Shown: positions 39,028-49,339 of the stretch, piece by piece
Layout: each line of letters begins with the position of its first letter
Numbering within the stretch: the stretch's first letter is position 1
NCBI RefSeq assembly: GCF_017357005.1
Contig: NZ_CP071589.1
Span: 1,550,001 to 1,614,000, forward strand
Length of the DNA: 64,000 nt
Reading direction: 5' to 3'
Origin: Staphylococcus simiae
GTDB lineage: Bacteria; Bacillota; Bacilli; Staphylococcales; Staphylococcaceae
Translations under genes and position numbers: made by a program
Notes under the pieces: generated by a model
The model's input: the letters and a program-made list of their open reading frames with translations, nothing else
Told to the model about the DNA's origin: nothing
The model's database searches: none

Positions 39028-39933
39028 ATGGTAAATTCAGATAACAATCAACAAATGGATCATCGTTTATATCGCTTTGAAAAAATATATAAGTCAATTA
39101 AACATACTTTGGTTGTATTTGGTATGGTCTTAATCGCATTGATATCTATTTTGTTGATTATCATGTCTATTTATTTTCATCATTTAACTAAAATGTCTGA
39201 TTCATTGTCAGACCAATCTCTCATTAAACAAGTTACCCATTTACCAGGTGATGAAATGTTAGATCATAACAATAAAAATATTTTATATGAATACAATCAT
39301 TCGCAAAACTCATTAATCATTGGCCCTAAAACTTTAAATCATAGTGCTATAAAAGCATTAACTTCATCAGAAGATACTTTATTTTATAAACATGATGGTA
39401 TTTTACCTAAAGCTATTTTTAGAGCAATGTTTCAAGATATATTGAATAGTCATCAAAGTTCTGGTGGTAGTACGATTACGCAACAACTCGTAAAAAATCA
39501 AGTATTATCAAATGAAAAAACATATAGTAGAAAAGCGAATGAACTTAGATTAGCCATTCGTTTAGAACATTTAATGTCTAAAGATGAAATTATTTATACT
39601 TATTTAAATATTGTGCCTTTTGGAAGAGATTATAACGGTAACAACATTTCAGGAATAGCTTCAGCATCTTATAGTTTGTTTGGTATACCACCTCAAAATT
39701 TAAATATTGCACAATCTGCATACTTAATTGGATTATTACAAAGTCCTTATGGTTACACACCATACAACGAAGATGGTAGCTTAAAAGCAAACGATGACAT
39801 TCAACATAGTATTCATCGCCAGCATTATGTATTGAAAAGGATGTTAGTTGAGCAACAAATTTCACAAAACGAATATAAAAGTGCATTAAAGTATGACATA
39901 AAGAAACATTTATTAAGTAAACCAACTAAATAA
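39028..39933 (+). CDS. sgtA: Monofunctional peptidoglycan glycosyltransferase (GT51)
   Basis: 301 aa. One membrane segment (about 27-50) is followed by an extracellular GT51 domain that polymerises lipid II into glycan strands. The catalytic motif is SSEDTLFYKHDG (E115), then GGSTITQQLVKNQVL, RKANELRLAIRLE and ILNIVPFG-like YLNIVPFGRDYNGNNISGIASASYSLFG. No transpeptidase domain is present, so it is not a class A PBP. TTAGGAGG precedes the ATG. Of the two staphylococcal monofunctional enzymes, length and location favour SgtA. Confidence 0.9.
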   Translation: MVNSDNNQQMDHRLYRFEKIYKSIKHTLVVFGMVLIALISILLIIMSIYFHHLTKMSDSLSDQSLIKQVTHLPGDEMLDHNNKNILYEYNHSQNSLIIGPKTLNHSAIKALTSSEDTLFYKHDGILPKAIFRAMFQDILNSHQSSGGSTITQQLVKNQVLSNEKTYSRKANELRLAIRLEHLMSKDEIIYTYLNIVPFGRDYNGNNISGIASASYSLFGIPPQNLNIAQSAYLIGLLQSPYGYTPYNEDGSLKANDDIQHSIHRQHYVLKRMLVEQQISQNEYKSALKYDIKKHLLSKPTK

Positions 39934-40071
39934 TTATTATGTTAGTTAACTTTGTATTTATGTAAATTAATCATTTTAATTTATATAAATGTATATAGTG
40001 ATATGAAAGTCACCACTTAAACTGCAGTTAAACCTCTTTTCCACATTAAATATCACTATAAAAAGTAAGGG
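39934..40071. other. Intergenic segment after sgtA with one AT-rich hairpin
   Basis: TATAGTGATAT (39994-40004) and ATATCACTATA (40050-40060) form an 11-bp stem with a 45-nt loop. It lacks a T-tail in the plus direction, so it is not a clear terminator. No ORF or RNA gene is seen. A TGGGACA-type repeat follows. Confidence 0.45.
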
Positions 40072-40222
40072 TGGGACAGAAATAAATTTTATATAAAATT
40101 TATTTCGTCATCCCACCCCAGCAAGACTGACTAGCCTTATAAAACTTTGACTTACCTATATTTTTCAACACAGACAGTTACTGCCAAATGCTTGAATTTA
40201 AGTGTGACATATCTTTGTCCCA
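40072..40222. repeat. TGGGACA-bounded intergenic repeat, complete copy (151 bp, inverted orientation)
   Basis: It begins TGGGACA (40072-40078) and ends TGTCCCA (40216-40222). The core reads CAGCAAGACTGACT, the reverse complement of the AGTCAGTCTTGC core seen at 27.9 and 34.8 kb. The left part contains the palindrome AAATTTTATATAAAATTT. It lies between the convergent sgtA and fhs genes and may serve as their terminator. Confidence 0.82.
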
Positions 40223-40273
40223 GCTTCACTATATTTATAACTCAATTAAATTTCAATATATTCTAATATTTTA

Positions 40274-41941
40274 TTAGAATAAACCGATTGCATGACCATC
40301 ATCAGTAACATCCATATTTAAAGCTGCTGGTTTTTTCGGTAATCCCGGCATTGTCATAATTGCACCTGTTAATGCAACAATAAACCCTGCACCTGTTTTA
40401 GCTTCAAGTTCGCGGATTGTGATTTCAAAATCACTTGGTGCACCGAGTAATGTTTGATCATCTGAGAAGGAATATTGTGTTTTAGCCATACATATTGGGT
40501 AATTATCCCAACCATTATCTTTAAATTGTTTTAATTGCTTTTGCGCTTTACTACTGAATGTAACTTTAGAACCACCATAAATTTCTTTCACAATGGTTTC
40601 TATTTTTTGTTCTAACGGTAGTTCTAAATCGTATAGTGGTTTAAATGAATTAGGTTGAGCTATTACTTCTAACACTTCTTTAGCTAAATCAACACCACCT
40701 TTACCACCTTTTTCCCATACTTCAGTTAAAGCAATACGTACATTGTTTTCTTTAGCCCACTGTTTTACATATTCTACTTCCGCATCAGTATCATGAATAA
40801 AAGCATTAATTGCAACGATAGGTTCTACACCGAACTTTTTAATATTTTTTACATGGCGTTCTAAATTTACAATACCAGCTTTAACGGCATCAACATTTTC
40901 TTCTTTAAGATTATCTTTAGCAACGCCACCATGCATTTTCAAAGCACGAATCGTAGCTACTACTACGACAGCAGAAGGATCAAATCCCGCTTCTCTTGCT
41001 TTAATGTCCATAAATTTTTCTGCCCCTAAGTCAGAACCAAAACCTGCTTCTGTGACAACTATATCCGCTAACTCACGTGCTGTTTCAGTAGCTAAAATAG
41101 AGTTACAACCATGTGCAATATTAGCAAATGGACCACCATGTACTAATGCAGGTGTGCCTTCAATTGATTGAACTAAGTTAGGTTTAATGGCATCTTTGAG
41201 AATCATTGCCAAAGCACCTTGTACTTTTAAATCTGCAACTGTCACAGGTTTACGATCTCTAGTATAACCAATGGTAATACGACTTATTTTATCTTTAAGA
41301 TCATTAATATTACGACTTAAACATAAAATAGCCATGATTTCTGAAGCCACTGTAATATTAAAGCCATCTTCACGAGGAACACCATTTGTTGGTCCACCTA
41401 AACCAACATTAACATGACGTAAAGCACGATCGTTCATATCAAGAACACGTTTCCATTCAATTCGACGTTGGTCAATTCCTAATTCATTACCTTGATGAAT
41501 ATGATTATCTATAAATGCTGATAAAGCATTATTGGCTGTTGTAATCGCATGAAAATCTCCATTAAAGTGCAAATTGATATCTTCCATAGGTAACACTTGC
41601 GCATAACCACCACCAGTTGCGCCACCTTTAATACCAAATGTAGGTCCTAATGCTGGTTCACGTAAAGCTACCATGACACTTTCACCTAATTCATGAAAGG
41701 CATCTGCTAAACCGACTGTTACTGTTGATTTCCCTTCTCCTGCAGGTGTTGGACTCATAGCAGTAACTAAGACAACTTTCCCTTTTTTATCTTTTTTGTT
41801 GATTTTATTAATATCTATTTTGGCTTTGTAGTGTCCGTATGGTTCCAATGCATCTTCTGAAATACCAACTGTTGCTGCAATATCCTTGATTGGTTGTAAT
41901 GTAGCTTGATTTGCAATTTCTAAATCTGATAAGTGAGTCAA
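40274..41941 (-). CDS. fhs: Formate-tetrahydrofolate ligase
   Basis: 555 aa, standard length. It makes 10-formyl-THF from formate, THF and ATP. The ATP-binding loop is [22 protein letters not shown] (about residues 59-80). [28 protein letters not shown] and the C-terminal [21 protein letters not shown] are conserved. AAAGGGGCG precedes the ATG. It appears monocistronic, between sgtA and acsA. It supplies one-carbon units for purines and formyl-Met-tRNA. I looked for a ZTP-type riboswitch upstream and did not find one. Confidence 0.96.
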   Translation of the reverse strand: MTHLSDLEIANQATLQPIKDIAATVGISEDALEPYGHYKAKIDINKINKKDKKGKVVLVTAMSPTPAGEGKSTVTVGLADAFHELGESVMVALREPALGPTFGIKGGATGGGYAQVLPMEDINLHFNGDFHAITTANNALSAFIDNHIHQGNELGIDQRRIEWKRVLDMNDRALRHVNVGLGGPTNGVPREDGFNITVASEIMAILCLSRNINDLKDKISRITIGYTRDRKPVTVADLKVQGALAMILKDAIKPNLVQSIEGTPALVHGGPFANIAHGCNSILATETARELADIVVTEAGFGSDLGAEKFMDIKAREAGFDPSAVVVVATIRALKMHGGVAKDNLKEENVDAVKAGIVNLERHVKNIKKFGVEPIVAINAFIHDTDAEVEYVKQWAKENNVRIALTEVWEKGGKGGVDLAKEVLEVIAQPNSFKPLYDLELPLEQKIETIVKEIYGGSKVTFSSKAQKQLKQFKDNGWDNYPICMAKTQYSFSDDQTLLGAPSDFEITIRELEAKTGAGFIVALTGAIMTMPGLPKKPAALNMDVTDDGHAIGLF

Positions 41942-42154
41942 CGTTATTCGCCCCTTTTTGTTTATTAAAATTACTGCACATCAAATATGTAAGTTGAAAC
42001 TAAGAAAACTTACCTTACATTCATATAATAACGAACTGTTATCCACTTGTCGACTAAATAGAGTTAGCGCTTTCATTTTCTAAATATTTATTTTTATTAA
42101 CTATTTTTATATCAAATAGATATTAAAGTTAAATTTTTTTATTATACAATGATA

Positions 42155-42185
42155 AAAGCAGAAACCGACATACGATTTCTGCTTT
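42155..42185 (-). terminator. acsA terminator
   Basis: AAAGCAGAAA (42155-42164) pairs with TTTCTGCTTT (42176-42185). TTATCATTG follows in the minus direction. The rest of the 41942-42216 gap is AT-rich and holds the fhs promoter region. Confidence 0.82.
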
Positions 42186-42216
42186 CCTAGTTATCAATTA
42201 TTGTACCTAATTGATA

Positions 42217-43923
42217 TTATTCCATGGTACTTAAATCACCTGCATCTAAATCTAATTCCCAAGCTTTTAACACGCGTCTCATAATTTTACCTGAACGTGT
42301 TTTTGGTAATTTATCTTTAAATTCAATTTCTCTTGGTGCTGCATGAGCAGATAAACCTTCTTTAACAAACTTTCTAATATCTTCTTTCAATTCATCAGTT
42401 GGCTCATAGCCTTGCCTTAAAGCAACAAAAGCTTTAATAATTTCGCCTCTTACCGGATCTGGTTTACCGATAATACCCGCTTCAGCAACAGCTTCATGCT
42501 CTACTAATTTCGACTCTACCTCAAATGGACCAACGCGTTCACCTGCTGTCATAATGACATCATCTACTCGCCCTTGGAACCAATAGTAGCCATCTTCATC
42601 TTTATAAGCAGAATCACCAGACACATACCAATCACCAATGAAATAAGACTGATATTTGTCAGGATTATTCCAAATTTCATACATCATTGATGGCCATCCT
42701 TTTTTAATAGCTAAATTACCCATACGATTTGCTGGTAACTCATTACCTTCATCATCAACAATAGCTGCTTCAATCCCTGGTAATGGTTTCCCCATTGATC
42801 CTAATTTAACATCCATTGCAGGGTAATTCACAATCATATGACCCCCAGTTTCAGTCATCCACCAAGTATCTAATACAGTTAAACCGTACACTTGTTTAGC
42901 CCATTTAATTACTTCAGGATTGAGTGGCTCACCTACAGATAAAATTGAGCGTAATGAAGATAAATCATATTTTCCAACTATATCATCTCCAGCACTCATT
43001 AACATGCGTAAAGCAGTTGGAGCTGTATACCAAATCGTGACATCAAATGTTTCAATCATACTATACCATTGTTCCGGCGAAAATCTTCCACCTGCAATAC
43101 AATTTGTGACACCATTTAACCAAGGTGCAAAAATACCATATGACGTTCCAGTAACCCAACCTGGGTCTGCAGTACACCAGTATATATCATCTTCTGTTAA
43201 ATCAAGAACATATTTACCTGAAATATAATGAACTAGCATTGCTTGTTGAATATGAAGCACGCCTTTAGGTTGTCCAGTCGATCCAGAAGTATAATGTAAA
43301 ATAAGACCATCATCTGGTTTCAACCATTCGATATCAAAGTCTTCACTAGCTTCTTGCAATAATGCATTAAAATCAACAAATTCTTCATCAACCTCATCAT
43401 CTACAATTACAATTTTTTCAAGATGTGGTAATTTATTCACTGGAACACGTGGTAATAATGCTTTATTTGTAATTAATACTTTAGCTTCACTATTTTGTAA
43501 GCGATCTGAAACTGCTTTTTCCATAAATGCTTCAAATAGAGGTCCGACAATTGCACCAATTTTCAAGACACCCATTAATGCAAAATATAGTTCAGGTGTT
43601 CTGGACATAAAAATAAATACGCGATCCCCTTTTCGTACATGCGCTTCATTTTTCAAAATATTTGCTGCTTTATTAGAATATTTTTGCATATCACGATAAG
43701 TATATGATTCTTGACGCTGTTCATCTTTATAGTTAAGCGCAATTTTATCTCCTAAACCATTATCAACATGACGATCAATACATTCATATGCCATATTCAT
43801 TTTTCCAGAATCATACCAAGAAAATTCTTTTTCTACATCTTTCCAATTAAAGTTATCGTATGTAGTGTCATAATCCGTTAAATTATAATCCCCTTGTTGA
43901 CTTTTATATACTTCAACTTTCAT
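42217..43923 (-). CDS. acsA: Acetyl-CoA synthetase (AMP-forming)
   Basis: 568-aa adenylate-forming enzyme that makes acetyl-CoA from acetate. The P-loop-like motif is LHYTSGSTGQPKGVLH. WWMTETGGHMIV, the hinge GRVDDVIMTAGERVGPFEVE and the catalytic lysine K546 in TRSGKIMRRVLK are visible. K546 corresponds to the residue that AcuA acetylates in B. subtilis AcsA. It is transcribed divergently from acuA-acuC, as in Bacillus. A cre-like site (43948-43961) lies in its leader, about 25 nt before the ATG, pointing to repression by CcpA when glucose is available. Confidence 0.95.
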   Translation of the reverse strand: MKVEVYKSQQGDYNLTDYDTTYDNFNWKDVEKEFSWYDSGKMNMAYECIDRHVDNGLGDKIALNYKDEQRQESYTYRDMQKYSNKAANILKNEAHVRKGDRVFIFMSRTPELYFALMGVLKIGAIVGPLFEAFMEKAVSDRLQNSEAKVLITNKALLPRVPVNKLPHLEKIVIVDDEVDEEFVDFNALLQEASEDFDIEWLKPDDGLILHYTSGSTGQPKGVLHIQQAMLVHYISGKYVLDLTEDDIYWCTADPGWVTGTSYGIFAPWLNGVTNCIAGGRFSPEQWYSMIETFDVTIWYTAPTALRMLMSAGDDIVGKYDLSSLRSILSVGEPLNPEVIKWAKQVYGLTVLDTWWMTETGGHMIVNYPAMDVKLGSMGKPLPGIEAAIVDDEGNELPANRMGNLAIKKGWPSMMYEIWNNPDKYQSYFIGDWYVSGDSAYKDEDGYYWFQGRVDDVIMTAGERVGPFEVESKLVEHEAVAEAGIIGKPDPVRGEIIKAFVALRQGYEPTDELKEDIRKFVKEGLSAHAAPREIEFKDKLPKTRSGKIMRRVLKAWELDLDAGDLSTME

Positions 43924-43947
43924 ATGAAACTCCCCCTTTGAATTGTA

Positions 43948-43961
43948 TGAAATCGCTTTCT
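43948..43961. promoter_or_regulatory. Candidate cre (CcpA site) in the acsA leader
   Basis: TGAAATCGCTTTCT matches the TGWNANCGNTNWCA consensus at all but the last position. It lies between acsA and the divergent acuA, close to the acsA start. Confidence 0.6.
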
Positions 43962-44093
43962 TTTTTCTTATTATACATATAATTTCAAATTATTCAAAAT
44001 TTTTACAATTATCATTATTTGTATATTCATAAATGTAATTTTTCTATATAATGTAATTAATACATTTATTGCGTCATCTAAGGAGCTGAAGAT

Positions 44094-44726
44094 ATGAATC
44101 ATGTTAAGACGTATAAAAGAGAAATTTATAACGTTAATGATCAACAATTTATTATTGAGGGGCCAGTTTCTAACTCTTATTTAAAATCATTCAATTTTGA
44201 TACTAATTTGACTGCCTTCAGAAACGCAAATGATCAATTTGAAGCCCTATTAGACATCACTACTTTGGACGAAGGTCGAATCTATATTATTCATATTGAT
44301 AACTTAATTATTGGCTATGTAACATATCATTACCCTGATGACATTGAACGATGGTCAACGGGCCACCTTCCTTACTTAATCGAACTAGGTGCTATTGAAG
44401 TGAGTATTAATTTTAGACAACGACAGCTTGCTGAAAAATTAATCATGCTTAGTTTATCTGCACCAGAATATGAAGATTATATCGTCATAACAACGGAATA
44501 CTATTGGCATTGGGATTTAAAAAATTCTAACCTAGACGTATTCGAATATAAAAAAATTATGCAACGTTTAATGGCGACAGGCGGTTTAGAAATATTTGCT
44601 ACTGACGATCCAGAAATTACTAGTCATCCAGCAAATTGTTTAATGGCAAGAATTGGACGAAATATTACACTAGAGCAACAACAAGCGTTTGATGATATAC
44701 GCTATATGAATAGATTCTTCTTTTGA
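44094..44726 (+). CDS. acuA: AcuA protein acetyltransferase (GNAT)
   Basis: 210 aa. The GNAT region (about 50-150) includes LIIGYVTYHYPDD and the acetyl-CoA-binding stretch LGAIEVSINFRQRQLAEKL. In Bacillus AcuA acetylates and inactivates AcsA at its catalytic lysine. Its location divergent from acsA and 28 bp before acuC supports the same function. AAGGAGCTG precedes the ATG. The C-terminal extension (about 150-210) is family-specific. Confidence 0.92.
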   Translation: MNHVKTYKREIYNVNDQQFIIEGPVSNSYLKSFNFDTNLTAFRNANDQFEALLDITTLDEGRIYIIHIDNLIIGYVTYHYPDDIERWSTGHLPYLIELGAIEVSINFRQRQLAEKLIMLSLSAPEYEDYIVITTEYYWHWDLKNSNLDVFEYKKIMQRLMATGGLEIFATDDPEITSHPANCLMARIGRNITLEQQQAFDDIRYMNRFFF

Positions 44727-44754
44727 TGACTAGTGAGAAAATTAAGGTGATGAC

Positions 44755-45927
44755 ATGACAAATACTACACATTTAACAACTGGTTATGTTTATTCTGATA
44801 AGTTATTAAATTATCGTTTCCATGATAAGCATCCATTTAATCAGATGAGATTAAAATTAACTACTGAATTATTATTGGATACGGGTCTTTTATTACCCGA
44901 ACAAATTATTAAACCTAGATTGGCAACCGATGATGAATTACTACTTGTTCATCAATTTGACTATATTCAAGCAATTAAGCATGCATCTCATGGAATTATT
45001 AGTGACGAAGAGGCTGAAAAATATGGTTTAAATCAAGAGGATAATAGTCAATTTAGACATATGCATCAACATAGTGCCAGAATTGTTGGTGGCGCGTTAA
45101 CACTAGCTGATAAAATAATGGCTGGTGAACTAAATAATGGCTGTCATCTTGGTGGTGGCCTACATCATGCTCAACCTGGACGTGCTAGTGGTTTTTGCAT
45201 TTATAACGACATTGCCGTAACTGCGCAATACTTGGTCACTAACTATCAACAACGTGTACTTGTTATTGATACAGATGCTCATCATGGTGACGGTACACAG
45301 TGGAGCTTTTATACTGATGAACATGTCTTCACTTATTCTATACATGAAACTGGTAAATTTTTATTCCCTGGTTCTGGTCATTATACTGAACGTGGTGAAA
45401 ATATTGGATACGGACACACTGTTAATGTACCACTGGAACCATTTACCGAAGATGAATCATTTATAAATACGTTTAATAAAACAGTTGAACCAGTGGTCAA
45501 AGCATTTAAACCAGATATTATTTTAAGTGTTAACGGTGTAGATATTCATTATCGAGATCCACTAACTCATATGAATTGTACGCTACAATCTCTCTATCAA
45601 ATTCCATATATTGTTAAATCTTTAGCTGATACCTATACAAATGGAAAGTTAATGATGTTTGGTGGAGGTGGTTATAATATTTGGCGCGTTGTACCTAGAG
45701 CATGGAGTCATGTTTACTTTAGTTTAATCGACCAACCGATTCAAAGTGGTTATTTACCTTTACATTGGGTTAATAAATGGAAAAATTATGCACCAGTTCA
45801 GTTACCCAAACGCTGGGAAGACAAACTAAATGATTATACTTATGTAGCGAGAACTAAAGAAATAACTGCTAAAAATTATAAACTAGCGCAGTTAATTACT
45901 AGCTGGCATGATGATAGTGAAACATAA
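44755..45927 (+). CDS. acuC: AcuC, class I histone-deacetylase-like protein deacetylase
   Basis: 390 aa with the HDAC fold. HHAQPGRASGFCIYNDIA supplies the active-site histidines, VIDTDAHHGDGTQWSFY the zinc ligands, and MMFGGGGYNIWRVVPRAWS the C-terminal glycine-rich motif. AcuC deacetylates AcsA and so reactivates it, opposing AcuA. AAGGTGATGAC precedes the ATG. It is cotranscribed with acuA and shares a strong terminator with ccpA. Confidence 0.94.
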   Translation: MTNTTHLTTGYVYSDKLLNYRFHDKHPFNQMRLKLTTELLLDTGLLLPEQIIKPRLATDDELLLVHQFDYIQAIKHASHGIISDEEAEKYGLNQEDNSQFRHMHQHSARIVGGALTLADKIMAGELNNGCHLGGGLHHAQPGRASGFCIYNDIAVTAQYLVTNYQQRVLVIDTDAHHGDGTQWSFYTDEHVFTYSIHETGKFLFPGSGHYTERGENIGYGHTVNVPLEPFTEDESFINTFNKTVEPVVKAFKPDIILSVNGVDIHYRDPLTHMNCTLQSLYQIPYIVKSLADTYTNGKLMMFGGGGYNIWRVVPRAWSHVYFSLIDQPIQSGYLPLHWVNKWKNYAPVQLPKRWEDKLNDYTYVARTKEITAKNYKLAQLITSWHDDSET

Positions 45928-45995
45928 TTACCTCTTGTAACGTCTCAAAGTAACTAATTAAACTTACGAGTCACTTACATTGCATAATAAACAAC

Positions 45996-46044
45996 AAAAT
46001 GGACTTATGCTCGTTATCAAAAAACGTGTCATAAGTCCATTTTT
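45996..46044. terminator. Strong bidirectional terminator between acuC and ccpA
   Basis: AAAATGGACTTATG (45996-46009) pairs with CATAAGTCCATTTT (46030-46043), with an inner ACG/CGT element. It has a T-tail in plus and an A-tract that becomes a T-tail in minus. Confidence 0.9.
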
Positions 46045-46117
46045 GTTATGCAGAAAAACTATATTTTTGAAAATACACTTCGTCTACTTCATCAAAGATT
46101 CAAAGTAAGATTGATCT

Positions 46118-47107
46118 TTATTTAGTAGTGCCTCTATACTCAATTCTATGCGGAAGAATAACATTCGGCTCTTCAATTGGTTCTTCACTCATATATTTAG
46201 TCAATAAACGCATACCTACTGCACCTATATCATAAAGAGGTTGAATTACACTTGATAATTGTGGTCTAACCATTTCAACTAAGCGTGTATTATTAAAACT
46301 AATAATTTGTAGCTGTTCTGGTACTTTAATGCCAGCATCCATAGCACTGTGCATAATTCCAATCGCTTCTTCATCACTAATACATAATACTGCATCAGGT
46401 AAGTTATCTTTCATCATTTCGAAAGCTTTAACACCTTCTTTGTAACTTTCAGCACCAGTTGCATTAAGTGCATCATCTAATTCTAAATTATGTTTATCAA
46501 GTACTGTTGTTAATCCACTTAAAACATCTTCTTGAGCTTTTCTAGAATAATCTCCACCTACAAGTGCAAATGATTTAGCCCCGCTTTCGATAAGATGTTG
46601 TGTGATTTCTTCTGCAGCTGCTGTAAAATCAATATTAACAGAAGCAATATCTACATCTTTACCGTTTGTACCCGATACAACGACTGGAACAGAAGATTGA
46701 TTAATCATTTCTTTCATTTCATCAGAAATTGTGCCACCTAAGAAAATAATACCATCAACTTGCTTACTTAATAAGTTATTAAAAATTTCTTTTTCTTTAT
46801 TTGGATCATTATCTGAATTTGAAATGATTGAATGATATTTATACATTGTTGCTATATCCTCAAGTCCTCTAGCTAATTGAGAATAATAAATATTTGAAAT
46901 ATCTGGGATAATTACACCAACTGTTGTTGTTTTTTTACTAGCCAAGCCACGTGCCACCGCATTGGGACGATAATTCAAACGCTTGATTACTTCATTCACT
47001 TTATTTTTTGTTTCAGCTTTAACATTTTGGTTACCATTTACAACGCGTGATACTGTAGCCATTGAGACTCTTGCTTCTCTTGCTACATCATATATAGTTA
47101 CTGTCAT
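46118..47107 (-). CDS. ccpA: Catabolite control protein A
   Basis: 329-aa LacI/GalR regulator. The N-terminal HTH is [22 protein letters not shown] (3-24), followed by the hinge helix [21 protein letters not shown] and a periplasmic-binding-like core. With HPr-Ser46-P it binds cre sites and controls carbon catabolite repression. AAGGAGGAC precedes the ATG. A cre-like sequence lies immediately before this site (47120-47133), suggesting autoregulation by roadblock. The candidate cre at acsA lies only 3 kb away. Confidence 0.96.
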   Translation of the reverse strand: MTVTIYDVAREARVSMATVSRVVNGNQNVKAETKNKVNEVIKRLNYRPNAVARGLASKKTTTVGVIIPDISNIYYSQLARGLEDIATMYKYHSIISNSDNDPNKEKEIFNNLLSKQVDGIIFLGGTISDEMKEMINQSSVPVVVSGTNGKDVDIASVNIDFTAAAEEITQHLIESGAKSFALVGGDYSRKAQEDVLSGLTTVLDKHNLELDDALNATGAESYKEGVKAFEMMKDNLPDAVLCISDEEAIGIMHSAMDAGIKVPEQLQIISFNNTRLVEMVRPQLSSVIQPLYDIGAVGMRLLTKYMSEEPIEEPNVILPHRIEYRGTTK

Positions 47108-47119
47108 TATTGTCCTCCT

Positions 47120-47133
47120 TGTAAACGCTTTAT
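47120..47133. promoter_or_regulatory. Candidate cre in the ccpA leader
   Basis: TGTAAACGCTTTAT matches the left 11 positions of the cre consensus. It directly abuts the AAGGAGG site of ccpA. A second partial match, TGATAGCGTTTATT, is at 47236-47249, in the upstream region. Confidence 0.6.
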
Positions 47134-47389
47134 TTATTATAATAACATGTTTTCATATCATTTTCATAGTTTACCACAATTTATAAATCTCTAAAATTAA
47201 TTTGTTTGGGATTTTGACTACTTGTCATTAATAAATGATAGCGTTTATTTTGTATTAGTTTGTTATTAAAGTTTTATACATATTAATTTTATAATTTTCA
47301 GAAAGCCTTTTCAATTAACTTTTGGTTGTGTTGAAAAATAGCCACAAATTTACATTTACATTCTTATTGATCTAGGTAGCTTAGCAACT

Positions 47390-47606
47390 GGGACTGTTAG
47401 TTTTAAGCAAGTTGTAATCTTTAATAGCTATGCCCAACCTTGCCCGTCTGGCACATTTAGAGCTAGTTAGATTTACAATCTTTACTAGCTCTTGCCCAAC
47501 CTGCATTGCATGAAAAACTGGCTGACCAGTTTTTTCATGCAATGTAAGTTGGGCATAGCAAGGCTTAAAAAAATAATTATGTATCAGTCCAATTTAGGAA
47601 AGAACC
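47390..47606. repeat. STAR-like palindromic cassette block with GGTTCT-type end
   Basis: The block contains GAGCTAGTTAGATTTACAATC/TACTAGCTC-type palindromes and a large hairpin with CCCAACCTGCATTGCATG at the left and CATGCAATGTAAGTTGGG at the right (about 47490-47560). The right end, TATGTATCAGTCC...AGAACC, is the inverted form of the left end of the 20.0-kb element. It occupies the middle of the 613-bp gap between ccpA and aroA. The left part of that gap holds the ccpA promoter region. Confidence 0.7.
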
Positions 47607-47647
47607 TAAAAAAAAATGACTTTAATTTAATAATTAAAAACACAATA

Positions 47648-47685
47648 AACGACAATTCCTATTATTTTTAATAAGAATTGTCGTT
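47648..47685 (-). terminator. aroA terminator
   Basis: AACGACAATTC (47648-47658) pairs with GAATTGTCGTT (47675-47685), and the inner TATTA/TAATA also pairs. TTATTGTGTT follows in the minus direction. Confidence 0.82.
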
Positions 47686-47720
47686 ATTAAGTTCTTTGTA
47701 ACTGTAGCTAATAAAATTAA

Positions 47721-48809
47721 TTACAATTTGTTTTGATTATATAAATCTGCTAATGGTTTAATTTCATCATAGAATGCTTGGAATTCATTTAAATCCATTT
47801 GTTGTCCTGCATCACTTAATGCAACAGATGGGTCTGGATGTACTTCTGCCATAACACCATCTGCACCAACAGCTAAAGCTGCTTTGGCTGTTGGTAACAT
47901 GATATCTTTACGTCCTGTACTATGAGTTACATCTACCATTACTGGTAAGTGTGTACCTTGTTTCAAAATAGGTACAGCAGAAATATCTAAAGTATTACGT
48001 GTTGCTTTTTCATGTGTACGGATACCACGTTCACATAAAATAATATTTTGATTTCCTTGAGCTGCAATATATTCAGCAGCATAGACAAACTCTTCAATAG
48101 TTGCAGATAGTCCTCTTTTCAATAAAATTGGTTTGTTTGTTCTTCCAGCTTCTTTTAATAATTCAAAGTTTTGCATATTACGTGCACCAATTTGGAATAC
48201 ATCTAAATACTCGTCTGCAACTTCAAAGTCATTAGGATTAACAATTTCACTGACTACATTTAAATTATATTTATCTTTAACATTTTTTAAGATTTTAAGA
48301 CCTTCTACACCTAAACCTTGGAAATCATATGGTGACGTACGTGGTTTAAATGCACCACCTCTAATGAACTTTTCACCTTTTGCTTGTAAATTTGCAGCCA
48401 CGGCATCAACTTGTTCTTGAGATTCTACAGAACATGGGCCAAAGACAAATGATTTATTCCCATCACCAATAATACCACCATTATCAAATTTAACAATTGT
48501 ATCTTCTGGTTTTAATTTACGAGATACATATAAATGCTTTTCGTTCTCAGATTTTTGTAAATCTGTAGAGGCTTTAAATATTTCTTTAAATAATTGCTTA
48601 ATTGTATTGTCATTAAATGGACCTTGATTTTTATCAATCAAATCATTTAACATTTCTTTTTCACGTTGTGGGTCATAAATACGTGTACCTTGTTTCAATT
48701 TTTCTTCGCCAATTTTTTGAGCTAATTCACCACGTTTAGATAATAAGTCTAAAATTTGATGATTTAGCTTAACGACTTCATCTCTGTAACCTTCTAATTT
48801 ACTAGTCAT
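47721..48809 (-). CDS. aroA: Bifunctional chorismate mutase / DAHP synthase
   Basis: 362 aa from the ATG at 48807-48809, with GAGGTG 6-7 nt upstream. A GTG three codons earlier overlaps that site. N-terminal AroQ-type chorismate mutase domain (about 1-90, [27 protein letters not shown]) fused to a KDO/DAHP synthase barrel ([44 protein letters not shown]). It starts the shikimate pathway; the mutase domain usually provides feedback control by chorismate or prephenate. Symbol follows staphylococcal usage (aroA/aroG). Confidence 0.93.
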   Translation of the reverse strand: MTSKLEGYRDEVVKLNHQILDLLSKRGELAQKIGEEKLKQGTRIYDPQREKEMLNDLIDKNQGPFNDNTIKQLFKEIFKASTDLQKSENEKHLYVSRKLKPEDTIVKFDNGGIIGDGNKSFVFGPCSVESQEQVDAVAANLQAKGEKFIRGGAFKPRTSPYDFQGLGVEGLKILKNVKDKYNLNVVSEIVNPNDFEVADEYLDVFQIGARNMQNFELLKEAGRTNKPILLKRGLSATIEEFVYAAEYIAAQGNQNIILCERGIRTHEKATRNTLDISAVPILKQGTHLPVMVDVTHSTGRKDIMLPTAKAALAVGADGVMAEVHPDPSVALSDAGQQMDLNEFQAFYDEIKPLADLYNQNKL

Positions 48810-49049
48810 CCTACTCACCTCTACGAATTATTACTGTTAATTGCACTTTAAAGCGATAAAATAATATGTTAAAAAATATTCTAACAATTCTATTACTATT
48901 GTTCAACCCCGAATTGACAGAAAATAAAAAATCTTCGTACTACTATATTATTTATAACATCAGCAAACAATTATACACTATGTATTATTAGTCAATTAGT
49001 AAACCGTATTATATTAATTATAAAGATAAGTGAAAAAATATCTAAGCTC
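48810..49049. other. Upstream region of aroA, no gene seen
   Basis: AT-rich, with scattered TATAAT-like hexamers and no ORF, tRNA or clear terminator. The next 150 bp (49050-49197) is a diverged TGGGACA-type repeat. Confidence 0.4.
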
Positions 49050-49197
49050 TGGGACAAATAACATTCTATACTTAATATAATGTTATTTGTCGTAATTATT
49101 TGCATTATTAAATGTTGCTAATTCAATAAATAATTGATAACTTTAATCAGCCTTGCTGGAATTATTTATTTAACAAATAATTAAATGATATGTCATA
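49050..49197. repeat. Diverged TGGGACA-type intergenic repeat (148 bp)
   Basis: It starts TGGGACA (49050-49056), has a decayed core TAATCAGCCTTGCTGGAAT near two-thirds of its length, and ends TGTCATA. Total length and core position match the intact copies, but internal similarity is low. Confidence 0.55.
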
Positions 49198-49242
49198 ACT
49201 AAACATCGTTATAACTTCCTTTTTTCACTCTCTTAAAACAAG

Positions 49243-49286
49243 TTTAGTATAGAAATATCTAATTTAATAGATATTTCTATACTAAA
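49243..49286 (-). terminator. Terminator-like perfect palindrome after the YtxH-like gene
   Basis: An 18-bp perfect stem (49243-49260 with 49269-49286), all A/T except two G-C pairs. It lies 54 bp past the stop. The T-tail is weak, so termination is only likely. Confidence 0.6.
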
Positions 49287-49339
49287 ATCTAACAATTCAT
49301 ATATTATATATTCACACTATTGTTCTTTAAAGACATTTA

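Noticed and set aside
41942..42150. Possible ZTP (folate) riboswitch upstream of fhs
   Set aside because: No conserved ZTP core or pseudoknot pairing was seen; the leader is simply AT-rich.
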